From assembly GCA_030039095.1 (NCBI GenBank), contig JASHQP010000346.1, positions 1 to 27,176 of the forward strand: a stretch of DNA of 27,176 bases, given 5' to 3'. The translations under genes were made by a program, and so were the position numbers. Positions 7,375 to 14,170 of this stretch are shown piece by piece; position 1 is the stretch's first letter, and every line of letters starts with the position of its first letter. This DNA is from Streptosporangiaceae bacterium (GTDB lineage Bacteria > Actinomycetota > Actinomycetes > Streptosporangiales > Streptosporangiaceae). Below the pieces are notes generated by a model. It was not told where the DNA came from. It saw only the letters and a list, made by a program, of their open reading frames with translations, and did not search any database.

Positions 7375-7422
7375 GATCTTGGTCAAAACACGCTGCCCTG
7401 ACAGCACTTTTTGACCAAGATC
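7375..7422. repeat. Large inverted repeat, likely terminator of the aldo/keto reductase gene
   Basis: GATCTTGGTCAAAA (7375-7388) and TTTTGACCAAGATC (7409-7422) are perfect 14-bp arms. A second stem GCTG/CAGC (7392-7395, 7402-7405) lies inside the loop. The element begins 12 nt after the minus-strand aldo/keto reductase stop (7434). A smaller hairpin GGAGGG-CGTG-CCCTCC is next to it at 7357-7372. It could be a terminator or a dispersed, palindromic REP/MITE-like repeat. Confidence 0.65.
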
Positions 7423-7433
7423 CCCGAGAATCG

Positions 7434-8357
7434 CTACTCCTGCGCCGGTTCTAGTCGGCGTTTTGCCTCTTCGTACAGGTCTTCCGGGAGCGGGCCCTTC
7501 TCGGCGACCGCCACGTTGGAGCGCAGGTGGTCGATGCTGGACGTGCCGACGATCGTGCTGGACAGAGCCGGGTGGCTGAGCGTGAACCGGAGCACGAACT
7601 CGATCGGGCTCATGCCGTCGAGCAGGTCGCCGACGCCCGAGGTCTCCCAGCGGCGCTGTCCCACGCCCTGGTCGAGGCCGAGCGGCCCGTTGCGCCAGGC
7701 CTTGTCCTCGGCCGGGGCGCCGCGGGCGGCGCCGCCGCGGATCAGCGTGCCCGCGCCGGTGCCTGCGGCGGCTGTGATCAGTTCCTCGTGCTCGCGCTGC
7801 ACCGCCGAGTAGGGGATCTGGAACACTTCGAACACGCCCATCGCGATGTGGTCGGGCAGGTTCGGCAGGATGCCCGACATGCCGATGAACCGGACCTTGC
7901 CCTCGTCGCGCGCGGCCTGCAGGGTCTCCACGGTGTCCTCGGCCTGCATCAGCTCCCGGCTGGGAGACATGTGCACCTGCACCAGGTCCAACCGGTCCGT
8001 GCGCAGTCGGCGCAGCGACTGCTCGACGTCGGCGCGGACGTTGGCGGGGCTGTAGTCGTGCTGGTACGGCGGGGTCGCGTCCGGCGGCGGGCTGAGCGGG
8101 CAGCCGCACTTCGACGCCAGGAAGTACTCGTCGCGCCGGTGGCCCAGATACCGGCCGATCAGCTCTTCGCTCTTTCCGTAATCGACGGAGGTGTCGATCA
8201 GGTTGATGCCGCTGTCCAGGACCGCGCCCAGGAGCCTGCCCGCGTCGTCGTCGCTGATCTCCGGGCCGCGCGGCTGGCCGCGCAGTTCCATCGCCCCGTA
8301 CCCGAGGATCGTTACGTTCGCGCCTGTTCGCCCGAGAGGGCGCGTCTGGATAGCCAT
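7434..8357 (-). CDS. Aldo/keto reductase
   Basis: 307 aa. The N-terminus LGRTGANVTILGYGAME is typical of bacterial AKRs. The catalytic tetrad is complete: Asp55 and Tyr60 in DTSVDYGKSEELIG, Lys83 in LASKCG, and His129 in LVQVHMS. Late residues SSTIVGTSSIDHLRSN match the NADPH phosphate-binding region. The enzyme would reduce aldehydes or ketones with NAD(P)H; substrate not predictable. It is monocistronic on the minus strand. The ATG has no Shine-Dalgarno but lies 6 nt after TAGCGT, suggesting leaderless translation. A large hairpin follows the stop. Confidence 0.94.
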   Translation of the reverse strand: MAIQTRPLGRTGANVTILGYGAMELRGQPRGPEISDDDAGRLLGAVLDSGINLIDTSVDYGKSEELIGRYLGHRRDEYFLASKCGCPLSPPPDATPPYQHDYSPANVRADVEQSLRRLRTDRLDLVQVHMSPSRELMQAEDTVETLQAARDEGKVRFIGMSGILPNLPDHIAMGVFEVFQIPYSAVQREHEELITAAAGTGAGTLIRGGAARGAPAEDKAWRNGPLGLDQGVGQRRWETSGVGDLLDGMSPIEFVLRFTLSHPALSSTIVGTSSIDHLRSNVAVAEKGPLPEDLYEEAKRRLEPAQE

Positions 8358-8604
8358 GACCGCACGCTATCGGCTGCGGCGCGAATCCGCGGAACCAGCC
8401 GTCCGTGCGCGGTGGCCTGGCCGGTCAGCGCGAGCCATCCATACAGGCCAGCCGGGTAGGCGAGGTATCCGAACCGGGTGGCGGGGGACAGGGTGAACAT
8501 CAGCGCCAGGCCGAGGGCCAGGCCGAGGGCCAGGCGGCGCGCGGCGGCCACCCCAGCCGCCTCCGTCGGCCACCCCTGCCACCTCGATCGGCCGTCATCG
8601 TGGG
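8312..8604 (-). pseudogene. C-terminal remnant resembling a GT87/DUF2029 membrane mannosyltransferase
   Basis: In one minus-strand frame, open after a TAA near 8605, the sequence reads RWQGWPTEAAG, then a hydrophobic ALGLALGLALMFTLSP stretch, then TRFGYLAYPAGLYGWLAL and a short basic tail. The TRFGYLxYP segment near the end of a hydrophobic protein recalls the last helix of GT87/DUF2029 proteins. Only about 90 residues remain, there is no RBS-backed start, and the frame runs 46 bp into the aldo/keto reductase gene. It contains a 12-bp tandem repeat (CAGGCCGAGGGC, 8507-8530). A small real membrane protein from the GTG at 8551 is an alternative. It occupies most of the 389-bp gap 8358-8746. Confidence 0.3.
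8364..8369 (-). promoter_or_regulatory. -10-like TAGCGT for a leaderless aldo/keto reductase mRNA
   Basis: The minus strand reads TAGCGT, 6 nt, ATG. There is no RBS. This is the same arrangement as upstream of the SDR, sensor kinase, 12045 and lgt genes. Confidence 0.4.
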
Positions 8605-8734
8605 TTTATGCACTCGCGTCTCGGCCTGGTTCGCCGCAGCGCGGATATCGATAGCCCCGTCCCCCGAACCGGAATGGGGGCGGCCCCCCGGTGAGAGGGG
8701 GGTTTATCCCCCGGGCAATGGGGGGGTGGTTGCG

Positions 8735-8740
8735 TATCGT
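8735..8740 (+). promoter_or_regulatory. -10-like TATCGT upstream of the sensor kinase
   Basis: TATCGT is followed after 6 nt by the GTG at 8747, so transcription could start on the start codon itself. This supports the 8747 start over the in-frame GTG at 8726, which would lie upstream of the transcript. Confidence 0.4.
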
Positions 8741-8746
8741 GGCGGT

Positions 8747-10087
8747 GTGGGAGAGGAGCCGTGGGCACAGGCGCCCACCACGCACGCCCCGGTCCAGCCC
8801 GCGCCCACCACGCACGCCCCGGTCCAGCCCGCGCCCACCACGCTCGCCCCGGTCCAGCCCGCACCCACGGCGCAGATCGGCTGGTCGGTTCTGCTCGGCC
8901 CGATCTCGCCGCGGACCTGGCGCGCTCTCCTGAGCGTGATCGTCTCGCTGATCACCGGCTCGCTGTTCTTCGTCGTCCTGGCGTGCGCGCTGCTGCTCGC
9001 GGGTTCGGTGTCCTGGATCGTCGGGGTCGGGATGCTCGCGCTGTCGTCCACGCTCCGGCTCGCGGCCAGGATGGCCCGCGTCGACCGCTGGCGGCTCGAG
9101 CGCATGAACGGGGTGCGCATTGAGCTGGCGTCGCCGCCCGAGCCGGCATCGGACCTGTCGTTCCGGCAGCGCCAGAAGGCGTGGTCGCAGTCGCCCGTGG
9201 TGCGGCGGCGCGTCGCGTACCAGTTCGCGCGGCTCCCGGTCAGCGCGGCGTCGCTGTCCGCGGTCGGCCTCGTCTGGTACGGGATGCTCAGCGGCCTCGG
9301 CAATGCCGGCCCCAGCCTGGGACAGGGCGCCAGCCGGGTGCTGCTCGGCCTCGTCTGCCTGTTCGCCTGGCCGCTGCTGGCCCGGCTCGGCTCGGCGGTC
9401 GACGTGTCGCTGGCCAGGGCGCTGCTCGGGCCGAGCCGCAGCGGCCAGCTCTCCGAAGAGGTCCAGCGGCTCGGCGAGGCCCGTACGCTGGCGGTCGAGT
9501 CGGCGGAGAGTGAACGGCGGCGCATCGAGCGTGACCTGCACGACGGCCTGCAGCCGAAGCTCGTGTCGCTGGCCCTCGAGCTCGGCCTGGCCAAGGCCAG
9601 GTTCGAGCGCGATCCGGCGGCGGCGCGTTCCCTGCTGAACCAGGCACACGAGGAGGCGAAGACGGCGATCGAAGACCTCCGCGGCCTGGTGCGCGGGATC
9701 CACCCGTCCGTGCTGGACGAGCGCGGCCTGGACGCGGCGTTCTCCGCGCTGGTCGCGAACTGCTCCGTGCCGGTCCGGGTCGAGGTCCGCCTGGCCCAGC
9801 GCCCGGACAAGGCCGTGGAGGCCGTCGCGTACTTCGTGGTCGCAGAGGCGATCACCAACATCACGAAGCACTCCGACGCGTCCCGTGCCTCGGTGATGAT
9901 CACCGAGGGAGCCGGGCTGCTGCGGGTCCTCGTGGAGGACGACGGCAGCGGCGGGGCGCAGGTCGAGCCGGGCGGCGGCCTGGCCGGCCTGGCCGCGAGG
10001 GTCACGGCGATCGACGGGACGTTCCGGGTCACCAGCCCGCAGGGTGGACCTACGGACGTCGAGGCGGTGATCCCGTGCGTGCGGTGA
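8747..10087 (+). CDS. NarL-type sensor histidine kinase with four TM helices
   Basis: 446 aa from the GTG at 8747; the open frame extends upstream but is not protein-like. Residues 8-38 are three copies of APTT[HL]APVQP. Hydrophobic pairs at about 61-98 and 165-215 form a four-helix membrane region like the actinobacterial 'Sensor' domain. A HisKA_3 dimerisation domain follows, with ERDLHDGLQ placing the phospho-accepting His at 265. The HATPase_c domain has the N-box EAITNITKHS (Asn371), DDGSGG and a GGGLAGLAARV G-box. It would autophosphorylate and pass phosphate to the regulator encoded next, whose start overlaps this stop by 13 bp. The signal sensed is unknown. The family is the NarL/DesK type common in actinomycetes. 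Confidence 0.94.
   Translation: MGEEPWAQAPTTHAPVQPAPTTHAPVQPAPTTLAPVQPAPTAQIGWSVLLGPISPRTWRALLSVIVSLITGSLFFVVLACALLLAGSVSWIVGVGMLALSSTLRLAARMARVDRWRLERMNGVRIELASPPEPASDLSFRQRQKAWSQSPVVRRRVAYQFARLPVSAASLSAVGLVWYGMLSGLGNAGPSLGQGASRVLLGLVCLFAWPLLARLGSAVDVSLARALLGPSRSGQLSEEVQRLGEARTLAVESAESERRRIERDLHDGLQPKLVSLALELGLAKARFERDPAAARSLLNQAHEEAKTAIEDLRGLVRGIHPSVLDERGLDAAFSALVANCSVPVRVEVRLAQRPDKAVEAVAYFVVAEAITNITKHSDASRASVMITEGAGLLRVLVEDDGSGGAQVEPGGGLAGLAARVTAIDGTFRVTSPQGGPTDVEAVIPCVR
8771..8860 (+). repeat. Three tandem 30-bp in-frame repeats in the sensor kinase N-terminus
   Basis: Units at 8771-8800, 8801-8830 and 8831-8860 are identical except for one base in the third (CAC to CTC, His to Leu). A degenerate fourth unit starts at 8861. 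Each encodes ten residues, APTT[HL]APVQP. The near-identity at DNA level points to recent slippage or unequal recombination. Confidence 0.95.
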
Positions 10088-10722
10088 TAGCCGACGACAG
10101 CGTGCTCCTGCGCGAGGGGATCGCGCGACTGCTGGCCGAGGGCGAGATCGAGGTCGTCGCGGGCGTCGGCGACGGTGACGCGCTGCTGGCCGCGGTGGAG
10201 ACGCACAAGCCCGACCTCGCGGTCATCGACGTCCGTATGCCGCCTGGCCACCGGGACGAGGGGCTGCGGGCGGCGATCGACATCCGGCGCCGCTGGCCGG
10301 ACGTGGCGCTGCTGGTGCTCTCCCAGTTCGTCGAGGAACGGTACGCGACCGAGCTGCTGGCCGGCGACACCCGGGGGATCGGCTATCTGCTCAAGGACCG
10401 CGTCGCCGACGTCGCCGAGTTCATCGAGGCGCTGCACCGCGTCGCCGGGGGCGGGACCGCGCTCGACCCCGAGGTCGTCCGCCAGCTCCTGGCCCGCAGC
10501 CGCCGGTCCGACCCGCTCAGCGGTCTCACCCCGCGCGAGCGCGAGGTTCTCGGCCTGATGGCCGAGGGCCGGTCGAACTCGGCGATCGCGGAAGCGCTCG
10601 TGGTCTCGATGGGAGCCGTGGAAAAACGCGTGGCCAGCATCTTCATGAAGCTGGACCTTCCTCCCGACGACGAGCAGACCCATCGCAGAGTCATGGCGGT
10701 GGTGCGTTACCTGAACTCCTGA
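10075..10722 (+). CDS. NarL/LuxR-family response regulator
   Basis: 215 aa. The GTG start lies inside the last codons of the kinase gene (13-bp overlap), with GAGG upstream, so translation is probably coupled. The receiver domain (1-120) has acidic residues Asp7-Asp8, phospho-acceptor Asp52 in VIDVRMPP, Ser83, and Lys107 in GYLLKDR. The LuxR-type HTH (about 150-205) includes LTPREREVLGLMAEGRSNSAIA, then SMGAVEKRVASIFMKL as the recognition part. It would be phosphorylated by the adjacent kinase and act as a DNA-binding regulator. Targets are not identifiable here; the downstream amidase gene is 163 bp away with its own promoter-like element. Confidence 0.95.
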   Translation: MRAVIADDSVLLREGIARLLAEGEIEVVAGVGDGDALLAAVETHKPDLAVIDVRMPPGHRDEGLRAAIDIRRRWPDVALLVLSQFVEERYATELLAGDTRGIGYLLKDRVADVAEFIEALHRVAGGGTALDPEVVRQLLARSRRSDPLSGLTPREREVLGLMAEGRSNSAIAEALVVSMGAVEKRVASIFMKLDLPPDDEQTHRRVMAVVRYLNS

Positions 10723-10825
10723 GCGGGCAGTTAGCGCGTTCGGTGAGAATGGCCCGCCCCCAGCCAGAACATGGCCCCGTCCCGGCCGGCCGCGTCCGAG
10801 GCTGCCTCGCCGTGACCCGCACCGG

Positions 10826-10831
10826 TACGAT
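10826..10831 (+). promoter_or_regulatory. -10-like TACGAT upstream of the amidase gene
   Basis: TACGAT is followed after 6 nt by an in-frame GTG (10838). The mRNA would then either be leaderless from 10838 or carry a 48-nt leader to the RBS-backed GTG at 10886. Nothing else was recognised in 10723-10885. Confidence 0.35.
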
Positions 10832-10885
10832 CGGCGGGTGGCGGACGGCCGGTCGGTGCTGCCACGGCTATCACCAGGAGGAAGC

Positions 10886-11998
10886 GTGTCCGCCACGTTC
10901 ATCACGTTGTTCGACACCACGGGGACCGGAACCCGGGTCGCGGTCAAGGACCTCATCGACATGGCCGGCGTGCCCACCACGGCCGCGTCGCGGGTCGTGG
11001 CCGGCACCGCGGCCCCGGCCGCGGCCGATGCGGCGTGCCTGGCTGGCCTGCGGGCGGCGGGCGCGAGGATCGTGGGCCGCACCAACCTGCACGAACTGGC
11101 GCTCGGGGTCACCGGCATCAACCCCTGGTTCGGCACGCCGGTAAACCCGCTCGACCCGTCGCTGGCCCCGGGTGGGTCCTCGAGCGGGTCGGCGGTCGCG
11201 GTGGCCACGGGCGAGGCCGACGTGGCGTACGGGACCGACACCGGGGGATCGATCCGGATCCCGGCGGCCTGCTGCGGGATCTGTGGGCTGAAGACCACCA
11301 TCGGCCGCATCCCGGTGGACGGGGTGCGGCCGCTGTCGCCGAGCATGGACACGATCGGGCCGATGGCGGTCGACGTGGCCGGCCTGATCCTGGGCATGCA
11401 GCTGCTCGAGCCCGGGTTCGCCGTGGCCGCCGACGCCGGCTCGCCGCGGGTCGGCAGGGTGCGGGTCCCCGCGGCGCCCGAGATCGACGACGCGGTGACC
11501 GCCGCGCTGCGCGCGACGTCCTGGGAGGTCACCGAGCTGGATCCGGCCGAATGGGACGCCGCCACCAGGGCGACGGGCCCATTGCTGGTCAACGAGGCCT
11601 ATCAGACCAACAAGGACCTCCTTGAACGCGACGCCGACCGGATCTCGCCGGACGTGGCGGCCCGTCTGGATTCGGGGCGCAACGTCGCGCCGGCGCAGCT
11701 CGCGGCGGCCGCCGAGGCCCGGGAGCGGTGGCAGCAGCAGCTCGCGGCGCTGTTCGGCCGCTTCGACCTGCTGGTCACTCCGGTCCTGACGATCCCGCCG
11801 CCGCCGCTGGACCGGGCGACCGAGCTGCTCCAGGCGCGCTGCACGATGCCGGTCAACCTGGCCGGGGTACCCGCGCTGGCGCTGCCGGTCCCGGCGCGCG
11901 GCCCGCTGCCCGCGAGCATTCAGCTGGTCTCCGCGCCCGGCACCGAGGAGGCTCTGCTCGCGGCCGGTGCGGTCGTCGAGGCCGCCGCCGCGACCTGA
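10886..11998 (+). CDS. Amidase-signature family enzyme (short form)
   Basis: 370 aa from the GTG at 10886, chosen because AGGAGG lies about 6 nt upstream; a GTG at 10838 is a leaderless alternative adding 16 residues. The Ser-cisSer-Lys triad is complete: Lys21 in VAVKDLID, cis-Ser98 in PGGSSSGSA, and nucleophile Ser122 in YGTDTGGSIRIPA. The 24-residue spacing between the two Ser matches the family. GICGLKTT follows, as in GatA and other amidases. The protein is shorter than the usual 450-500 aa because it lacks the N-terminal helical region before the Lys. It would hydrolyse an amide bond; substrate unknown. A GatA role is unlikely, since no gatB/gatC neighbour is present. Confidence 0.92.
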   Translation: MSATFITLFDTTGTGTRVAVKDLIDMAGVPTTAASRVVAGTAAPAAADAACLAGLRAAGARIVGRTNLHELALGVTGINPWFGTPVNPLDPSLAPGGSSSGSAVAVATGEADVAYGTDTGGSIRIPAACCGICGLKTTIGRIPVDGVRPLSPSMDTIGPMAVDVAGLILGMQLLEPGFAVAADAGSPRVGRVRVPAAPEIDDAVTAALRATSWEVTELDPAEWDAATRATGPLLVNEAYQTNKDLLERDADRISPDVAARLDSGRNVAPAQLAAAAEARERWQQQLAALFGRFDLLVTPVLTIPPPPLDRATELLQARCTMPVNLAGVPALALPVPARGPLPASIQLVSAPGTEEALLAAGAVVEAAAAT

Positions 11999-12024
11999 GC
12001 CCCCTCGCGCAGCCGGACCGGCCA

Positions 12025-12039
12025 GTAACGTAGCGTTAC
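12025..12039 (+). promoter_or_regulatory. Dyad GTAACG-TAG-CGTTAC overlapping a -10-like TAGCGT
   Basis: The 6-bp arms at 12025-12030 and 12034-12039 are perfect and the spacer is TAG. TAGCGT (12031-12036) lies in the dyad, and the ATG of the next gene (12045) is 8 nt downstream with no clear RBS. A regulator binding here would cover the promoter. This is inferred from symmetry and position. Confidence 0.4.
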
Positions 12040-12044
12040 GGCCT

Positions 12045-12815
12045 ATGACGTCTCGTGGTGAACGCCGGAGCGGTAAGGAGCGCAAGCGCCTGCCGGTGCG
12101 CGGCCTGCTCGCGGCCGTGGTGCGCGCGGCCCGTCACGACCCGTGGCGGATTCTGGCCGTCGCCATCGCGATATCCCTGGTGACCGTGCTGGCGGACATC
12201 GGGATCACGAACCTCGTCGACCACACCAACGTGCCCCTGGTGACCGCCGGTGAGCTGATCTCGACGGCGCTGGAGGTGCTGGGGTCGGTATTCCTGTCGG
12301 GCTTCCTGTGCCGGATCGTGGGCGCGGCCGAGCACGGCCAGGAACGCGCCTCGGTCGGCCAGGTCGCCAGGACCCTGCCGTGGAGCAGGCTGATCCGAGC
12401 CGACCTGCTCGCGGTCCTGATCGTTGTGATCGGCCTGATCTTGCTCGTGATCCCGGGCCTGATCGCGATCACCCTGCTCGCGATCATCGGCCCGGTCATC
12501 GAGATCGAGGACAAGTCCGTGCGCGCCGCGGTGCGCCGGTCCGGTCATCTCGTCCGGCAGAAGTTCTGGTGGGTCGTGCTGCTCGCCACGGTGCCGCTGG
12601 CGGCGGTCAGCGAGCTCGAGTCGCTCGCCCCCGAGCCGCACAGCGTGAGCACGGCCCTCGAGATGCTCGCCATCCGCGGGTTCGGCACCTCGGTGCTGGA
12701 CGCGCTGATCAGCCTGGTGCTGGTTGAACTCGCCTACCAGCTCATCGCGCTGGACCGGACGCCGGCTGACCAGCGCGCTGATCCTCGCCGGCTGCGGTCA
12801 CCGGAACCGGGATGA
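12045..12815 (+). CDS. Integral membrane protein resembling the GDPD-type membrane domain
   Basis: 256 aa from the ATG at 12045; the extension to 11967 lies in the amidase 3' end and is rejected. A basic N-terminus (SRGERRSGKERKR) is followed by about five hydrophobic segments (roughly 32-52, 68-92, 120-155, 175-195 and 215-235). The IIGPVIEIEDKSVRAAVRRS stretch, followed by HLVRQKFWWV, matches the P-x-x-x-E...A-x-R-R-S...L-V-R-x-x-F-W motif of membrane proteins related to the glycerophosphodiester phosphodiesterase membrane domain and UPF0259-like proteins. Its biochemical role is unknown. Its last 74 bp overlap the 3' end of the convergent metallophosphoesterase gene. Confidence 0.85.
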   Translation: MTSRGERRSGKERKRLPVRGLLAAVVRAARHDPWRILAVAIAISLVTVLADIGITNLVDHTNVPLVTAGELISTALEVLGSVFLSGFLCRIVGAAEHGQERASVGQVARTLPWSRLIRADLLAVLIVVIGLILLVIPGLIAITLLAIIGPVIEIEDKSVRAAVRRSGHLVRQKFWWVVLLATVPLAAVSELESLAPEPHSVSTALEMLAIRGFGTSVLDALISLVLVELAYQLIALDRTPADQRADPRRLRSPEPG

Positions 12816-13569
12816 CGGTGACGGTCACATCCGCGCCGGACAGGTCGATCCGGGAGAAGGCGGCGTCGGGAACCGCGCGTATCGCCTGGGTGCTCGTGAT
12901 GTCGGGCTGGTAGGAGGTGGCCGGGCCGATCCACACCGGGACCGTTCCGAGCGTGCCCAGCGCCGGGTGATGGTTGTGCCCGCAGACCACGATCCGCACG
13001 TCGGAGCCTGCGATCGCGTCGAGCAGCCGCTCCGGGTCGCGCAGCCGGATCTCGGCAATCGGCTCGATCGGCGAGCGGACCGGCGGGTGGTGCAGGGCCA
13101 CGACCGTGCCGTCCGGAGCCGTGGTCTCGAGCTCCGACCTGAGGTAGTCCAGCGTCTCGCCGGCCAGGACCCCGTGCGCCTCGCCCGGCACCGTGGAGTC
13201 GAGGGCGATGATCCGCAGGCCGTCCCGCCAGTGAGTCTGGTTGACCGGGCCGTCACCGGCCCCGCCGCCCAGGTGACGCCGGAACGTGGCGCGGTCATCG
13301 TGGTTGCCTGGCAGGCAGACGACGCTCGAGCCGCTGCTGCGCGCGGCCTCGGCGAGGATCGCGGCCAGGTCGTCGTAGGAGGCGCCGTCGCCCGCGTCGG
13401 CCAGGTCGCCGGTCAGCAGGAAGACGTCGGGCCTGATGCCGGCCCCCTCGAGCAGCCGCAGCCCTCTGAGCAGGTTGTCCCGGGGCCGCACCCCGGGTCT
13501 CAGCAATCCGCTGGGCGTCAGGTGAACGTCGGTGATCTGAACCAGAAGATATGAGCCCGAGCCCACCAT
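12742..13569 (-). CDS. Metallophosphoesterase, CpdA/Icc-like (cyclic nucleotide phosphodiesterase family)
   Basis: 275 aa. The calcineurin-like metal motifs are all present: DVH (Asp14, His16), TGDLAD (Asp55), GNHDD (Asn89-His90), HHPPV (His160-161) and GHNHH (197-201). Family members are dinuclear-metal phosphodiesterases, and the CpdA type hydrolyses 3',5'-cyclic AMP; other phosphoesters are possible. The ATG has GGAGG only about 4 nt upstream. The last roughly 20 codons are Gly/Ala/Pro-rich, beyond the conserved domain, and overlap the 3' end of the plus-strand membrane protein gene. The protein is probably cytoplasmic, as no signal peptide was seen. Confidence 0.92.
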   Translation of the reverse strand: MVGSGSYLLVQITDVHLTPSGLLRPGVRPRDNLLRGLRLLEGAGIRPDVFLLTGDLADAGDGASYDDLAAILAEAARSSGSSVVCLPGNHDDRATFRRHLGGGAGDGPVNQTHWRDGLRIIALDSTVPGEAHGVLAGETLDYLRSELETTAPDGTVVALHHPPVRSPIEPIAEIRLRDPERLLDAIAGSDVRIVVCGHNHHPALGTLGTVPVWIGPATSYQPDITSTQAIRAVPDAAFSRIDLSGADVTVTVIPVPVTAAGEDQRAGQPASGPAR

Positions 13570-13602
13570 TGGCCTCCGCGACGATCCGGCACGTCCTCAT
13601 GG

Positions 13603-13636
13603 CCATCCTGGCACGCAGGATGGGACGCAGGATGGG
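13603..13636 (-). terminator. Hairpin plus 12-bp tandem repeat after the MerR gene
   Basis: CCATCCTG (13603-13610) and CAGGATGG (13616-13623) form a perfect 8-bp stem with a 5-nt loop. The ACGCAGGATGGG unit is duplicated in tandem at 13613-13624 and 13625-13636, which offers an alternative stem. It starts 9 nt after the minus-strand MerR stop (13646), so it is the likely end of the MFS-MerR transcript. Confidence 0.5.
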
Positions 13637-13645
13637 AAGAGCGTG

Positions 13646-14149
13646 CTAGCCGCGGTTGATGGGCTCGGCGGCCACCAGGTCCTTGCAGCGGCCGATGCGG
13701 GCGTCCAGGTCGGACAGGAAGCTCTCCAGGGCGGACCGCTTGGCCTCGACGGTCTCGCGCAGGCTCTCCAGCAGCTCCAGGCACTCCCGGATCAGCCGCG
13801 GGCGCTCGTCGTCACTGGTGCGCTCGTCACGGTATTCGAGGCGGATCTGGGCCAGGCGGTCCTCGTTGCGCAGCACGATCGCGATCTCATCGAGGTTCAG
13901 CGCGAGCAGGGTCTGCAGTTCCCGGATGCGCGCCACCCGGGCCAGGTCGTCCGCTGAGTAGCGGCGCAGCCCCCCGGGCGTGGTGCAGGCCGGCTCGAGC
14001 AGGCCCAGCTGCTGGTAGTAGCGCAGGGCCCGCTCCGAAACGCCGGCCTGGGCCGCGGCAGCGCCGATGCCGACCAGTTCCCCGTGCTCCGCGTGCTGAT
14101 GGGCGGTGGCCGGTGCTGCCGCGGTGGCGGTTCGGTGCGTTCCACCCAC
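13646..14149 (-). CDS. MerR-family transcriptional regulator
   Basis: 167 aa from a GTG with GGAAGGG just upstream. Residues 1-23 are an Ala/His-rich extension. The winged HTH begins at VGIGAAAAQAGVSERALRYYQQLGLL (about 26-51), and the wing GGLRRYSADDL follows at 59-69. The C-terminal part (about 120-160) is a predicted coiled coil (ECLELLESLRETVEAKRSALESF) for dimerisation. No metal-binding Cys pattern was seen, so a drug- or small-molecule-responsive type is more likely than a metal sensor. The gene lies 21 bp downstream of the MFS exporter gene on the same strand. It probably controls the operon through the dyad at 16128-16141. Confidence 0.93.
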   Translation of the reverse strand: MGGTHRTATAAAPATAHQHAEHGELVGIGAAAAQAGVSERALRYYQQLGLLEPACTTPGGLRRYSADDLARVARIRELQTLLALNLDEIAIVLRNEDRLAQIRLEYRDERTSDDERPRLIRECLELLESLRETVEAKRSALESFLSDLDARIGRCKDLVAAEPINRG

Positions 14150-14170
14150 CTACCCTTCCCCTTTCACTAC

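Noticed and set aside
8771..8860. Tandem 30-bp units as a possible CRISPR array
   Set aside because: The units are directly adjacent with no spacers and are in frame with the kinase gene.
8704..11592. A 962-codon open frame on the minus strand
   Set aside because: It is antisense to the sensor kinase, regulator and amidase genes, which have full domain motifs. The translation is Ser/Arg/Thr-rich with no domain. Long antisense frames are expected in very GC-rich coding DNA.
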